A DNA stretch of 64,000 nt from Bacteroidota bacterium (GTDB taxonomy: Bacteria > Bacteroidota > Bacteroidia > CAILMK01), in contig JABDBQ010000001.1 in the NCBI GenBank assembly GCA_013288555.1, positions 1 to 64,000 on the forward strand, in the 5' to 3' direction. Of the stretch, positions 1 to 8,653 are shown one piece after another. How positions within the stretch are numbered: position 1 is the first letter of the stretch; the number at the start of each line of letters is the position of its first letter. The notes beneath the pieces are model-generated. The model was not told the DNA's origin, ran no database searches, and saw only the letters and a list, made by a program, of their open reading frames with translations. Both the position numbers and the translations under genes were made by a program.

Positions 1-278
1 TGGGTTATAAAGCAACCGTACAAGGCCAGCTTTTGGATCTTGCTATTGGTTTCTCGCACGAAGTAATGATTGAGCTGCCAAAGGAAATAACCGCAACGGC
101 AGTTACAGAAAAAGGAAAAAACCCTATCATTACCATGACAGGGATTGATAATCAATTGCTGGGAGCGGTAGCAGCCAAAATCAGGTCGCTTCGTAAACCT
201 GAACCTTACAAAGGAAAAGGTATTCGTTTTGTAGATGAAAAAGTTCGTAGAAAAGCTGGTAAAACCGCAGGTAAATAA
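1..278 (+). CDS. rplF: 50S ribosomal protein L6, C-terminal part (5' end outside window)
   Basis: The open frame runs in from the left edge (frame starting at base 3) and ends at 278; the ORF track start at an internal TTG is not the real start. The C-terminal third shows the classic L6 signature, with IDNQLLGAVAAKIRSLRKPEPYKGKGIRF, the part of L6 that binds 23S rRNA near the sarcin-ricin loop. It is followed 8 bases later by rplR, the usual spc-operon order. Only about 90 residues are visible, so the N-terminal domain cannot be assessed. Identity is secure from the motif and the neighbours. Confidence 0.97.
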   Translation, partial: GYKATVQGQLLDLAIGFSHEVMIELPKEITATAVTEKGKNPIITMTGIDNQLLGAVAAKIRSLRKPEPYKGKGIRFVDEKVRRKAGKTAGK

Positions 279-286
279 GGTTTATT

Positions 287-643
287 ATGGAAGGCACTAA
301 GAAAAGAGAATTAAGACATAACAGGATCAAACAAGGCATCCGCAAAAAAGTTAGCGGAACTTCTGATCGTCCAAGATTGACAGTATATAGAAGCAATCGC
401 GATATATATGCTCAGATTGTTAATGATGAAACAGGTATTACGCTGGCAGCGGCTTCTTCCAAGAATGCTGATCCTAATGCAAAAACACCTGTTGAAAAGG
501 CAAAATCAGTTGGTGCTGCCATTGCTGCCAAAGCATTGGAAGCAAATATTGAAAAAGTTGTATTCGACCGTAACGGATATTTGTATCATGGACGTGTAAA
601 AGCTTTGGCTGATGGCGCCCGTGAAAAAGGTTTAAATTTCTAA
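287..643 (+). CDS. rplR: 50S ribosomal protein L18
   Basis: 118 residues, the usual length for L18, which with L5 and L25 binds 5S rRNA in the central protuberance of the large subunit. The basic N-terminus (KKRELRHNRIKQGIRKK) and the C-terminal VFDRNGYLYHGRVKALADGAREKGL are diagnostic. It sits between rplF and rpsE with 8- and 12-base gaps, so it belongs to the spc operon and is surely co-transcribed. Nothing unusual is seen. Confidence 0.97.
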   Translation: MEGTKKRELRHNRIKQGIRKKVSGTSDRPRLTVYRSNRDIYAQIVNDETGITLAAASSKNADPNAKTPVEKAKSVGAAIAAKALEANIEKVVFDRNGYLYHGRVKALADGAREKGLNF

Positions 644-655
644 GAAATTAAGAAA

Positions 656-1174
656 ATGGATATAGATAAAAATTTAAGAGTTAAATCGAGCGATATTGAT
701 CTTGCTGAAAAAGTAGTTCATGTCAATCGTGTTGCTAAGGTTACAAAAGGTGGACGTACCTTCAGTTTCTCTGCAGTAGTAGTTGTCGGCAACGGCGACG
801 GTGTTGTAGGATTCGGTCTTGGTAAAGCGCGTGAAGTTACTGAAGCGATAAATAAAGGGATCAATGATGCCAAGAAATCCTTGATCAGGGTTCCCGTTAT
901 ACATCGTACAGTTCCTCACGAACAGGAATCATCATTCGGAGGTGCATTGGTATTTTTGAAACCAGCGGCTCCGGGTACGGGTGTTATTGCAGGCGGCGCC
1001 ATGCGTGCTGTACTTGAAAGTGCCGGTATTCATGATGTATTGGCGAAATCAAAAGGATCATCCAACCCGCACAACGTGGTGAAAGCAACGATAAAAGCGC
1101 TTACAGAAATGCGTGATCCATATGAAGTGGCAAGAGTAAGGGGAATCAACCTCAAACAGGTATTTAACGGATAA
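656..1174 (+). CDS. rpsE: 30S ribosomal protein S5
   Basis: 172 residues. S5 helps to form the mRNA entry tunnel and contributes to decoding accuracy. The N-terminal double-stranded RNA-binding-like part ([41 protein letters not shown]) and the C-terminal part with [30 protein letters not shown] are complete. It lies between rplR and rpmD in standard order, with 11 bases to rpmD. Length and motifs are ordinary for the phylum. Confidence 0.97.
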   Translation: MDIDKNLRVKSSDIDLAEKVVHVNRVAKVTKGGRTFSFSAVVVVGNGDGVVGFGLGKAREVTEAINKGINDAKKSLIRVPVIHRTVPHEQESSFGGALVFLKPAAPGTGVIAGGAMRAVLESAGIHDVLAKSKGSSNPHNVVKATIKALTEMRDPYEVARVRGINLKQVFNG

Positions 1175-1185
1175 AACTAAAGAAA

Positions 1186-1365
1186 ATGGCTCAGGTAAAG
1201 ATAACACAGACCAAAAGCGTCATAGACAGGCCGGAAAACCAGAAGCGAATAATAAAAGCACTGGGTTTAAGGAAAATGAACCATTCAGTAGTGCATGAAA
1301 GCACACCTCAGATAGAGGGAATGATAAGGAAAGTAAATCATTTGGTAACAACAGAAAAGATTTGA
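1186..1365 (+). CDS. rpmD: 50S ribosomal protein L30
   Basis: A 59-codon gene missing from the ORF track because of its size. Translation begins [16 protein letters not shown] and contains [23 protein letters not shown] followed by a short tail, which is the bacterial L30 fold (one small alpha-beta domain, about 60 residues). It fills the space between rpsE and rplO exactly, with a single base between its stop and the rplO ATG, so translation is probably coupled. L30 is present in Bacteroidota spc operons at this position. Confidence 0.96.
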   Translation: MAQVKITQTKSVIDRPENQKRIIKALGLRKMNHSVVHESTPQIEGMIRKVNHLVTTEKI

Positions 1366-1366
1366 T

Positions 1367-1813
1367 ATGGATTTGCATAGCTTAAAACCGGCTTCCGGTT
1401 CGATAAAAAAATCAAAACGTCGTGTAGGCCGCGGCCAGGGTTCTGGCGGCAGCACATCAGGACGTGGTCACAAAGGTGCACAGTCAAGGGCAGGTTATAG
1501 CCGTAAATCCGGTTTTGAAGGTGGTCAGATGCCTATTCAAAGACGTGTACCTAAATTCGGTTTCAAAAACAGGAACCGTGTAGAATACAATCCTATCAAC
1601 CTTGATACCATCCAGGCATTGGCTGATAATTTTAAGATCAAATCATTTGATCCTGAAGTATTTATTCAGCACGGGTTGGTTTCAAAGAATGACAGGATTA
1701 AAATTCTGGGTAATGGCGAACTTACTTCCTCAGTTGAAATAAAGGCACATGGGTTTTCAAAAACCGCCAAAGCTGCGATTGAACAAAAAGGTGGAAAAGC
1801 CGAAAATATATAA
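1367..1813 (+). CDS. rplO: 50S ribosomal protein L15
   Basis: 148 residues, the usual size. The glycine- and arginine-rich N-terminal extension ([28 protein letters not shown]) that threads into 23S rRNA, and the conserved [19 protein letters not shown] segment, identify L15. The C-terminal globular part ends with the typical [16 protein letters not shown]. It lies between rpmD and secY, as in most bacteria. Confidence 0.97.
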   Translation: MDLHSLKPASGSIKKSKRRVGRGQGSGGSTSGRGHKGAQSRAGYSRKSGFEGGQMPIQRRVPKFGFKNRNRVEYNPINLDTIQALADNFKIKSFDPEVFIQHGLVSKNDRIKILGNGELTSSVEIKAHGFSKTAKAAIEQKGGKAENI

Positions 1814-1821
1814 TAAGCAGA

Positions 1822-3192
1822 ATGAAAGGGCTCATACAAACGATTCGGAATATCTTCGCTATTGAAGAACTGCGCAAGAGAATTATACTTACGCTGTTGC
1901 TCATCGTGGTTTACCGCCTGGGTTCCTATGTGGTATTACCGGGTGTAGACCCCAATATGCTACAGGCATACAGCTCTCGTGCCAGCCAGGGATTGTTCGG
2001 TTTGATCAACATGTTTGCAGGTGGGGCTTTTTCGAGAGCTTCTATTTTCGCACTCGGTATCATGCCTTATATTTCTGCTTCTATCGTTGTACAGTTGCTG
2101 GGTATTGCCGTTCCTTATTTCCAGAAATTACAAAAGCAAGGCGAATCCGGTACGCAAAAGATAAATCAGATCACAAGGATTCTTACGATTGCCATTACAG
2201 CGGTACAGGCAGCCGGATTCCTTATTAACCTTGGTTCTCAGGTACCTGGTGCCATGGGATATAATACAGGAGTTGAGAGTCATTTTATGTTCATGTTCTC
2301 AAACATTGTTATCCTCACTGCAGGTACTATGTTTGTCATGTGGCTTGGAGAAAAAATTACAGACAGGGGACTTGGAAACGGTATTTCACTGATCATCATG
2401 ATCGGGATCATTGCCAGGCTTCCAACGGCTCTTTTCAGCGAACTTGAAAGCAGAATGAGCCAGGCAGGTGGCGGTTTGGTTGTATTTTTAATTGAGATTA
2501 TAAGCCTTGTACTGGTTGTGATCGCTGTAGTTGCCCTGGTTCAGGGAACCCGCAGGATACCGGTACAATACGCCAAAAGAGTGGTTGGTAACAAACAATA
2601 TGGTGGTGTAAGACAATTTCTACCACTTAAGATAAATGCAGCTGGTGTAATGCCTATCATCTTTGCTCAGGCATTGATGTTCATCCCTGCAACTGTTGGA
2701 CAGTTTTTCCCGGCATCTTCTGCATGGCAGGGTGTTGCAGGGGCACTTACAAACCCGGTGAGTGTTCTATATAACGTTGTATTCGGGCTTCTGATCGTAC
2801 TGTTTACGTATTTCTATACAGCAGTAACGATTAATCCGAACCAGATTGCGGATGATTTGAAGAGAAATGGCGGTTTTATCCCGGGTATTAAACCCGGAAA
2901 GAAGACCGCTGAATATATTGACTTGATTATGAGCAGGATTACTTTGCCAGGGGCAATATTCCTTGCATTTGTTGCCATATTTCCATCTATAGCGAAAGAA
3001 CTTAATGTAAACAGTTCCTTCTCTCAGTTCTACGGTGGTACGTCGTTGCTCATCCTTGTGGCTGTAATACTTGACACCCTGCAGCAGATAGAAAGCCACC
3101 TGCTGATGAGGCACTATGACGGATTGATGAAAACAGGCCGTATTAAGGGTCGCTCCACCATTTCAGGAGCTACCACTACTACAGCAATGTAA
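1822..3192 (+). CDS. secY: Sec translocase channel subunit SecY
   Basis: 456 residues with about ten hydrophobic membrane helices; the pore-forming subunit of the Sec translocon. Family landmarks seen are FGLINMFAGGAFSRASIFALGIMPYISASIVVQLL near the plug region, WLGEKITDRGLGNGISLII, and the C-terminal cytoplasmic loop RRIPVQYAKRVVG. It starts 8 bases after rplO. In many Bacteroidota a methionine aminopeptidase gene (map) lies between secY and infA; here there are only 58 bases with an internal promoter box and no map gene. Confidence 0.97.
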   Translation: MKGLIQTIRNIFAIEELRKRIILTLLLIVVYRLGSYVVLPGVDPNMLQAYSSRASQGLFGLINMFAGGAFSRASIFALGIMPYISASIVVQLLGIAVPYFQKLQKQGESGTQKINQITRILTIAITAVQAAGFLINLGSQVPGAMGYNTGVESHFMFMFSNIVILTAGTMFVMWLGEKITDRGLGNGISLIIMIGIIARLPTALFSELESRMSQAGGGLVVFLIEIISLVLVVIAVVALVQGTRRIPVQYAKRVVGNKQYGGVRQFLPLKINAAGVMPIIFAQALMFIPATVGQFFPASSAWQGVAGALTNPVSVLYNVVFGLLIVLFTYFYTAVTINPNQIADDLKRNGGFIPGIKPGKKTAEYIDLIMSRITLPGAIFLAFVAIFPSIAKELNVNSSFSQFYGGTSLLILVAVILDTLQQIESHLLMRHYDGLMKTGRIKGRSTISGATTTTAM

Positions 3193-3218
3193 TTATTAAA
3201 AAAATTGAAAAAAAAAGC

Positions 3219-3226
3219 TATCTTTG
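3219..3226 (+). promoter_or_regulatory. -7 promoter box upstream of infA
   Basis: TATCTTTG matches the Bacteroidota -7 consensus TAnnTTTG exactly and lies 24 bases before the infA ATG in an A-rich gap. A TTG lies 11 bases upstream, closer than the usual -33 spacing, so only the -7 part is convincing. It would give an internal start for infA-rpmJ-rpsM-rpsK-rpsD-rpoA. Confidence 0.5.
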
Positions 3227-3250
3227 CAGGCCGAAATTAAAAACCAATAA

Positions 3251-3469
3251 ATGTCGAAACAGTCCATTATTTTGCAGGACGGTGTCGTAACCGAAGCACT
3301 TCCGAATGCAATGTTTCGGGTTAAATTGGAAAATGGTCATGAGATACTCGCTCATATTTCGGGCAAAATGAGAATGCACTACATCAGGATTTTGCCTGGT
3401 GATAAAATAAAGGTGGAAATGTCACCTTATGATTTGAGCAAAGGACGTATAACGTATAGATATAAATAA
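3251..3469 (+). CDS. infA: Translation initiation factor IF-1
   Basis: 72 residues, the exact family size. A single OB-fold (S1-like) domain: the segments [26 protein letters not shown] and [26 protein letters not shown] are nearly invariant in IF-1, which occupies the ribosomal A site during initiation. It is placed between secY and rpmJ, its normal position, and rpmJ starts 4 bases after its stop. Confidence 0.97.
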   Translation: MSKQSIILQDGVVTEALPNAMFRVKLENGHEILAHISGKMRMHYIRILPGDKIKVEMSPYDLSKGRITYRYK

Positions 3470-3473
3470 AGAG

Positions 3474-3590
3474 ATGAAAGTTAAAGTTTCCGTTAAAAAG
3501 CGCAGTGCCGACTGTAAGATAGTCAGGCGAAAAGGGCGCATTTATATTATAAACAAGGCCAAACCACGGTTTAAACAAAGACAAGGATAA
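3474..3590 (+). CDS. rpmJ: 50S ribosomal protein L36, zinc-free type
   Basis: 38 residues, too short for the ORF track. Translation [21 protein letters not shown] and a tail ending KQRQG is L36. The zinc-binding form has a C-x2-C ... C ... H set; here only one Cys (residue 14) remains, so this is the zinc-independent (C-minus) form, which is common in Bacteroidota. The gene lies between infA and rpsM with 4-base and 3-base gaps. Confidence 0.95.
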   Translation: MKVKVSVKKRSADCKIVRRKGRIYIINKAKPRFKQRQG

Positions 3591-3593
3591 GAC

Positions 3594-3971
3594 ATGGCAC
3601 GTATATCAGGAATTGATCTTCCGAAAGAAAAACGCGGTGAAATTGGACTTACCTATATTTATGGGATAGGCCGCAGCAAATCACGCACCATATTACAGGA
3701 TGCAGGTGTGGATTTCAATATTAAAGTGAAAGACTGGACTGACGAACAGGCTAACCTGATCCGTCAGCTCATTACCGATAATATCAAGACTGAAGGTGAA
3801 CTCAGAACGGAAGTTCAGTTGAGCATCAAACGTTTGATGGACATTGGTTGCTATCGCGGCCAAAGGCATCGTAAAGGCTTGCCGGTAAGAGGTCAGCGTA
3901 CCCGTACCAACGCCCGTACCCGTAAAGGCCGTAAGAAAACTGTTGCAAACAAAAAGAAAGTAACTAAATAA
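3594..3971 (+). CDS. rpsM: 30S ribosomal protein S13
   Basis: 125 residues. The motif [29 protein letters not shown] at the N-terminus (helix-two-turn-helix rRNA-binding region), the [21 protein letters not shown] segment and the lysine-rich C-terminal tail are standard for S13, which sits in the small-subunit head and touches the P-site tRNA. It lies 3 bases downstream of rpmJ and 16 bases ahead of rpsK. Confidence 0.97.
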   Translation: MARISGIDLPKEKRGEIGLTYIYGIGRSKSRTILQDAGVDFNIKVKDWTDEQANLIRQLITDNIKTEGELRTEVQLSIKRLMDIGCYRGQRHRKGLPVRGQRTRTNARTRKGRKKTVANKKKVTK

Positions 3972-3987
3972 CATACCTGGATTTACC

Positions 3988-4383
3988 ATGGCAAAGAAAG
4001 TAACAAGAACCGTAGCAAAGAAGAAGAAAGTACACGTAGAACCGTATGGTCGTGTTTTTATCCAGGCTACCTTCAACAATATCATCGTATCTATCACTAA
4101 TGCCAACGGCCAGGTTATCGCGTGGTCTTCAGCTGGTAAAATGGGCTTTAAGGGTTCTAAAAAGAACACACCTTATGCTGCATCACAGGCTTCTGCCGAT
4201 TGCGCCAAGGTTGCATATGATATGGGAATGCGTAAAGCAGATGTACAGATTAAAGGACCAGGTTCGGGCAGGGAAGCTGCTATCAGGACCATCAATAATG
4301 CCGGTATAGAAATTACAAGCATTCATGATGTAACCCCGATACCGCATAATGGTTGCAGGCCTCCTAAGAAGAGAAGGGTCTAA
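3988..4383 (+). CDS. rpsK: 30S ribosomal protein S11
   Basis: 131 residues. The lysine-rich start ([20 protein letters not shown]) is followed by the S11 core: [45 protein letters not shown] and the C-terminal [18 protein letters not shown], which line the small-subunit platform near the mRNA exit. It stands between rpsM and rpsD in the alpha-operon order. Confidence 0.97.
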   Translation: MAKKVTRTVAKKKKVHVEPYGRVFIQATFNNIIVSITNANGQVIAWSSAGKMGFKGSKKNTPYAASQASADCAKVAYDMGMRKADVQIKGPGSGREAAIRTINNAGIEITSIHDVTPIPHNGCRPPKKRRV

Positions 4384-4440
4384 TTTAGAGCGAAGAGCGA
4401 GAGCGAATATAGAATTTAGTAAAGAAGAATATAAAGCGAA

Positions 4441-5046
4441 ATGGCAAGATATACAGGACCAAAAAGCAAGATAGCCCGTAAGTTTAAAGAACCTATTTTT
4501 GGGCCAGACAGGGCTTTGGATAAGAAACCTTATCCTCCCGGACAACATGGGATCAATAAAAAAAGGGCAAAACAGTCAGAATATGCTGTTCAGTTGTCTG
4601 AAAAACAAAAGGCAAAATATACTTACGGTCTTCTTGAAAGACAGTTTGAGAATTTGTTTCACAAGGCTGCCCGTCGTAAGGGAATCACGGGTGAAAACCT
4701 GTTGAAATTGTTGGAAGCACGTCTGGATAATGTTGTTTTTAGATTAGCGGTTGCAAAATCAAGACCTGCGGCAAGGCAATTGGTCATCCATAAACATATC
4801 CTTGTAAATGGCTCTATCGTAAACATCCCGTCTTATATCCTGAAACCGGGAGATGAGGTTTCTGTTCGCGAAAAATCCAAATCACTCGAGGTAATTAATG
4901 ATTCCCTCTCCAGCAGAATGAAATCATTCCCATGGTTGCAGTGGAATACAAATGATAAATCAGGTCGTTTTATTGATTTCCCTGAAAGAGATCAGATCCC
5001 TGAAAACATTAAGGAACAGTTGATCGTCGAGTTGTACTCGAAATAA
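4441..5046 (+). CDS. rpsD: 30S ribosomal protein S4
   Basis: 201 residues. It begins [21 protein letters not shown], the form without the zinc cysteines, and contains the S4 RNA-binding domain ([34 protein letters not shown]). S4 starts assembly of the 30S subunit and in some bacteria represses its own operon. The 57-base gap before it and the 29-base gap after it are the longest in this part of the cluster, but no promoter box stands out. Confidence 0.97.
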   Translation: MARYTGPKSKIARKFKEPIFGPDRALDKKPYPPGQHGINKKRAKQSEYAVQLSEKQKAKYTYGLLERQFENLFHKAARRKGITGENLLKLLEARLDNVVFRLAVAKSRPAARQLVIHKHILVNGSIVNIPSYILKPGDEVSVREKSKSLEVINDSLSSRMKSFPWLQWNTNDKSGRFIDFPERDQIPENIKEQLIVELYSK

Positions 5047-5075
5047 TTTTTTGAATCTAAAATCATAATCATAAT

Positions 5076-6065
5076 ATGGCAATTGCAACGTTTCAAAGGC
5101 CTGAAAAGGTCCTGATGCAGAAAGCATCTGACTTTGAAGGAACTTTTGAGTTTTCTCCCCTTGAAAAAGGGTATGGCATAACGATCGGTAATTCATTGCG
5201 CAGGATACTGCTCTCATCCCTGGAGGGCTACGCAATTACAACAGTTCGTATCCCAGGCGTTGATCACGAATTTAGTTCTATAACTGGTGTTATAGAAGAC
5301 GTTACCGATATTGTTCTCAACCTGAAACAAATCCGTTTCAAACAACTTGGCACCGAAGAAGCTGAAAAGATATTTCTTACCATAACCGGTCATGACAAAA
5401 TCACTGCCGGTGATATAGGAAAGGCTTCAAACTATTTCCAGGTACTAAACCCAAACCTGGTTATCTGTCACCTGGAACCTTCTGTAAAACTCGAACTTGA
5501 GCTTACAGTTGAAAAGGGAAGGGGTTATGTTCCATCTGATGAGAACAAACCAAAAGAATCACTGATCGGGCTTATCGCGATTGATTCGATCTTTTCACCT
5601 ATCAAGAAAGTGAAATACAATATTGAACCAACCCGTGTTGGACAGAATACAGAATACGAAAAACTGGTGATCGAGCTGGCTACCGATGGGTCTATTCACC
5701 CTGAAGAAGCTTTGAAAGAAGCAGCTAAGATCCTGATCCAGCATTTTATCCTGTTCTCTGATAAGAACATTACCCTTGACAACGAGATCAAGAAAGAAGA
5801 CAACCGTGTGGATGAGAAATTCCTGCACATGCGTAAGCTTTTGAAAACGCCACTTACAGATCTGGATCTGTCAGTAAGAGCGTTCAACTGTCTTCGTGCC
5901 GCAGAAATCAAGACTCTCGGTGACCTGGTACAGTATGATATCGCAGACCTGTTGAAATTCCGCAACTTCGGCAAGAAATCATTGACCGAGTTGGAAGACC
6001 TGGTACGTGAAAAGAACCTTGTATTCGGGATGGATACTTTGAAGTACAAGTTGGACGAGGAATAG
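5076..6065 (+). CDS. rpoA: RNA polymerase alpha subunit
   Basis: 329 residues, the typical length. The N-terminal dimerisation domain has [28 protein letters not shown], and the C-terminal domain (about residue 255 on) has [28 protein letters not shown] ... [19 protein letters not shown], the helix-hairpin-helix part that binds UP elements and activators. It forms the assembly platform for beta and beta-prime. It is followed by rplQ after 120 bases containing an 8-bp tandem repeat. Confidence 0.98.
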   Translation: MAIATFQRPEKVLMQKASDFEGTFEFSPLEKGYGITIGNSLRRILLSSLEGYAITTVRIPGVDHEFSSITGVIEDVTDIVLNLKQIRFKQLGTEEAEKIFLTITGHDKITAGDIGKASNYFQVLNPNLVICHLEPSVKLELELTVEKGRGYVPSDENKPKESLIGLIAIDSIFSPIKKVKYNIEPTRVGQNTEYEKLVIELATDGSIHPEEALKEAAKILIQHFILFSDKNITLDNEIKKEDNRVDEKFLHMRKLLKTPLTDLDLSVRAFNCLRAAEIKTLGDLVQYDIADLLKFRNFGKKSLTELEDLVREKNLVFGMDTLKYKLDEE

Positions 6066-6142
6066 AATTAAAAGATTAAGAATTAAAAAATTGAAAACTG
6101 AAATTTGAAATTAGAAATTTGGGGCTGACGCATAAGCGTTCA

Positions 6143-6174
6143 TTTTCAAATTTTCAAATTTTCAAATTTTCAAA
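6143..6174. repeat. 8-bp tandem repeat (TTTTCAAA x4)
   Basis: Four perfect head-to-tail copies of TTTTCAAA lie in the 120-base rpoA-rplQ gap, ending just before the rplQ ATG at 6186. The preceding stretch is made of looser variants (AAATTTGAAATTAGAAATTT). It is a simple-sequence tract in the rplQ leader and may vary in copy number; no function is shown. Confidence 0.85.
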
Positions 6175-6185
6175 TAGTTAAAGAC

Positions 6186-6803
6186 ATGAACCACGGTAAT
6201 AAAGTAAACCATCTTGGGCGTACTGCCAGCCATAGAAAAGCGATGCTGAGCAATATGGCGGGGTCTCTTATTCTTCATAAGAAGATAAAGACGACAGTGG
6301 CAAAGGCGAAAGAGTTGCGCAAATTTGTTGAACCCCTCATTACAAAGGCTAAAGACGACACGACCCATAGTCGCAGGTTGGTATTCAGTGCACTTAAACA
6401 CAAAGAACCTGTAAAAGAGCTTTTTGGTGAAGTGGCGGCAAAAGTTGCTGACAGGCCGGGTGGATATACCCGTATCCTGAGGACCGGAAACAGGCTTGGT
6501 GATAATGCCGAATTGTGCATCATGGAACTCGTTGATTATAACGAAACCTATACCACAGGCAAAAAAGCACCAGCTAAAACCAGGCGTAAAAGGGCTACAG
6601 GCAAGAAAACAGTTGACAAGACTGAAACTCCTGAAGCAGCAGCTCCTAAGGCTAAGAAAGGCGCAGCAGCCGCTGAAACCATTGAGCCGATTGAAGAAGT
6701 TAAACATACCGAACCTACGGCAGAAGCAGCTCCTGAAACACCCGAAGTGGAGCAACCAGGTGAAGGAACTCCTGAGATTGAAGGCGCAAACGAGCCTGCA
6801 TAG
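6186..6803 (+). CDS. rplQ: 50S ribosomal protein L17 with long C-terminal extension
   Basis: 205 residues. The first 120 or so are L17 ([28 protein letters not shown] ... RVLRT-like [24 protein letters not shown]), a large-subunit protein near the tunnel exit. The remaining 80 or so residues are a low-complexity tail rich in Lys, Ala, Glu and Pro, basic at first ([16 protein letters not shown]) then acidic ([19 protein letters not shown]). Canonical L17 proteins are about 120-130 residues; extended tails of this kind are common in the phylum. It is the last gene of the ribosomal cluster and is followed by a clear terminator. Confidence 0.96.
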   Translation: MNHGNKVNHLGRTASHRKAMLSNMAGSLILHKKIKTTVAKAKELRKFVEPLITKAKDDTTHSRRLVFSALKHKEPVKELFGEVAAKVADRPGGYTRILRTGNRLGDNAELCIMELVDYNETYTTGKKAPAKTRRKRATGKKTVDKTETPEAAAPKAKKGAAAAETIEPIEEVKHTEPTAEAAPETPEVEQPGEGTPEIEGANEPA

Positions 6804-6832
6804 TATTTAAGATATTATTTCAGAATTATATG

Positions 6833-6865
6833 AAAAGGACATTGTGAAAACGGTGTCCTTTTTTT
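6833..6865 (+). terminator. Rho-independent terminator after rplQ
   Basis: AAAAGGACA (6833-6841) pairs with TGTCCTTTT (6854-6862) around a 12-base loop and is followed by more T residues. It lies 30 bases after the rplQ stop and ends the ribosomal operon. Confidence 0.85.
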
Positions 6866-6874
6866 GTTGTTAAA

Positions 6875-6907
6875 AGATGTTCCGCTTTTTTAAAAAGTGG
6901 CACATCT
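6875..6907. repeat. Palindromic repeat family A, copy 1
   Basis: AGATGTTCCGCTTTTT, one T, then AAAAAGTGGCACATCT: 16-base arms with one mismatch and one G-T wobble. Related to the copies at 9853 and 10719. It lies right behind the rplQ terminator. Confidence 0.8.
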
Positions 6908-7006
6908 GAAATCATTAAATGACTATTTTTGGTGAATGAAGGTGTTAGATATAATTAACCCAGACTTGTTGGTTACAAAACTAAGAAGGGCTAAATCATT
7001 TTTATA

Positions 7007-7642
7007 ATGAGTGAATATATGTTTGCCAAAATATTGAATATTAGTTTATTAGGTTTGTTTAGCATTCTAAATCACTCAGGGTATAACCACAATTTAACTC
7101 TTTTTACAAAAAAAGTAAAAGATCAAGACATCCAGTCTTTTCTACAGAATCCATTAGATCTTCAGAAGTATAAAATCGGAACAGAAGATAGATGTAATAG
7201 CGGTTTTGCAACTAGAGAAAAATATTATTATAAACCGTCATATAAGGGAATTTACTGGACCTATTTTTTATGCAGAAACCTGTCCCAGAATAAATCCGGC
7301 AATACCCAGCTTCAGATCGTCGTTTATAAAAAAGACAAAGTTGGTGATTATATGGATAACAAAGATTCTTTGATTAGTTTAGCAGATAATGAAAACGATT
7401 CAACGCTGAATGAGGCAAATATTGTTGGTCGTTCTTATAAAGACTTTGTGAATCAATATGGTTCGTCAGCTATAGCTAAAGATGGTTTGTTTTTTTATCA
7501 GGCAAAAAATAAGATGTCATTATTGATTTATGTCGACAAGGGCTACAGAATAAGCTGGTTCATGTTTGTGAGATTAAACAGAATGATAAATTCTTTTGAT
7601 GAAATCCCAGAGAAGATGAAAAAATTCCCCTTTTGTGGTTAA
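7007..7642 (+). CDS. Hypothetical protein
   Basis: 211 codons, no family recognised. It starts MSEYMFAKILNISLLGLFSIL, where residues about 6-20 are hydrophobic and could be a weak signal or anchor. The rest is polar and rich in Lys, Asn, Asp and Tyr, with four Cys (DRCNSG, FLCRN, FPFCG). The codon use is AT-rich compared with the ribosomal genes beside it. It stands alone between palindrome copy 1 and a convergent lipoprotein gene, in a block that looks inserted between rplQ and carA. The start is uncertain: a second Met lies at residue 5. Confidence 0.6.
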   Translation: MSEYMFAKILNISLLGLFSILNHSGYNHNLTLFTKKVKDQDIQSFLQNPLDLQKYKIGTEDRCNSGFATREKYYYKPSYKGIYWTYFLCRNLSQNKSGNTQLQIVVYKKDKVGDYMDNKDSLISLADNENDSTLNEANIVGRSYKDFVNQYGSSAIAKDGLFFYQAKNKMSLLIYVDKGYRISWFMFVRLNRMINSFDEIPEKMKKFPFCG

Positions 7643-7709
7643 TAATCAATCTCCTCTTCCTTGGTCTGTGGCCCGTAAACCACAAATAGCGTTTGTCCCT
7701 GGCTAAATC

Positions 7710-8570
7710 TTACCTGTACCTAATAAAAAAATCACCATCGGTAAGTTGAATAGCCGTTCCATTTGGTGCATTTGGGGTTAAAGTTCCCTGGAAATTCCCG
7801 GAGATAAAAGTACCGTTATTCATGGTTATGGTCATTTTCCCTGTACTGATGTCATATTCACCAAAAGAGGGCTTGAAATAGGAAACACTATATTGGCTGC
7901 TCCTCGGATTCGAGAGGCCATATGTGCCGGCTATAATAGTTAGTGGCACGCTTAGAATAATACTGTCATTATTCGTAGAAATTGATTTGCTTCCGGTTAT
8001 ATAGAGTACGCTGTCACCGAATCCTGTATTGATTTTCTTGTAAGTTTTAAAGTTTAAGGCATTCCAGCTTGTTCCATTAATAATTGCCGAAAGGTGGGTT
8101 GCGATGGGTTGATAATTAATTTTAAAAGCTTCAATATTTAAGTTTAAAGAATTTGAACCACCGCCAATGAATGTAAATTGACCTGAAATGGAGCCGGTTA
8201 TCGTATTATTAGTATTCGAACTAATGTTCAGGCTGCCATAGGACAGGTAACTGTTGAGCCCGAAAACTAAAAAATTAACTTTGTATTCACTGTTCTGAGA
8301 GGTTGTGATATATGAACCCGCAGCGATGTTTGACGGTATTTGAATACTGATCTGGGAACCATCTGATTTGTTTTTACAAATTATGACAATAAGCCCCGAG
8401 TTACTGAAGCTGTAAAATGAATCTGCAGCCCATGCATAAGATCCATTAATGGACCCAGCCATTGATTGGTTATTATTGTTTACAGAATTGGTTTTAGGGA
8501 CCTCTTTTTTACAGGAATAAACAAAGGAAATGCCTGTTAAAAGAATCAGATATAGAATTGGTTTTTTCAT
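7710..8570 (-). CDS. Predicted lipoprotein, function unknown
   Basis: The ORF track begins 8 codons earlier, but MKKPILYLILLTGISFVYSCKKE is a textbook lipoprotein signal, so I place the start at 8570. The mature protein (about 265 residues) begins at Cys after VYS and is rich in Ser, Asn, Thr and Gly, with two similar halves: each has a TGSISGQF- or TMNNGTFISGNFQGTL-like strand near its end and a SY/TYxx strand pattern, suggesting a repeated beta-sandwich. It is probably anchored in the outer membrane. It runs in the same direction as, and upstream-to-downstream after, the T9SS protein at 8654, with an 83-base gap. Confidence 0.7.
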   Translation of the reverse strand: MKKPILYLILLTGISFVYSCKKEVPKTNSVNNNNQSMAGSINGSYAWAADSFYSFSNSGLIVIICKNKSDGSQISIQIPSNIAAGSYITTSQNSEYKVNFLVFGLNSYLSYGSLNISSNTNNTITGSISGQFTFIGGGSNSLNLNIEAFKINYQPIATHLSAIINGTSWNALNFKTYKKINTGFGDSVLYITGSKSISTNNDSIILSVPLTIIAGTYGLSNPRSSQYSVSYFKPSFGEYDISTGKMTITMNNGTFISGNFQGTLTPNAPNGTAIQLTDGDFFIRYR

Positions 8571-8653
8571 TAGTTGGGTACAATTATTTATCAAATATAA
8601 GAAATAAACGGCGTGAATATTAGTAGTTCATGTCGGGTCAGGAGACATGCAGT

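Noticed and set aside
3693-4169. 158-codon minus-strand ORF across rpsM-rpsK
   Set aside because: It is an antisense shadow of two ribosomal genes and has no coding signature of its own.
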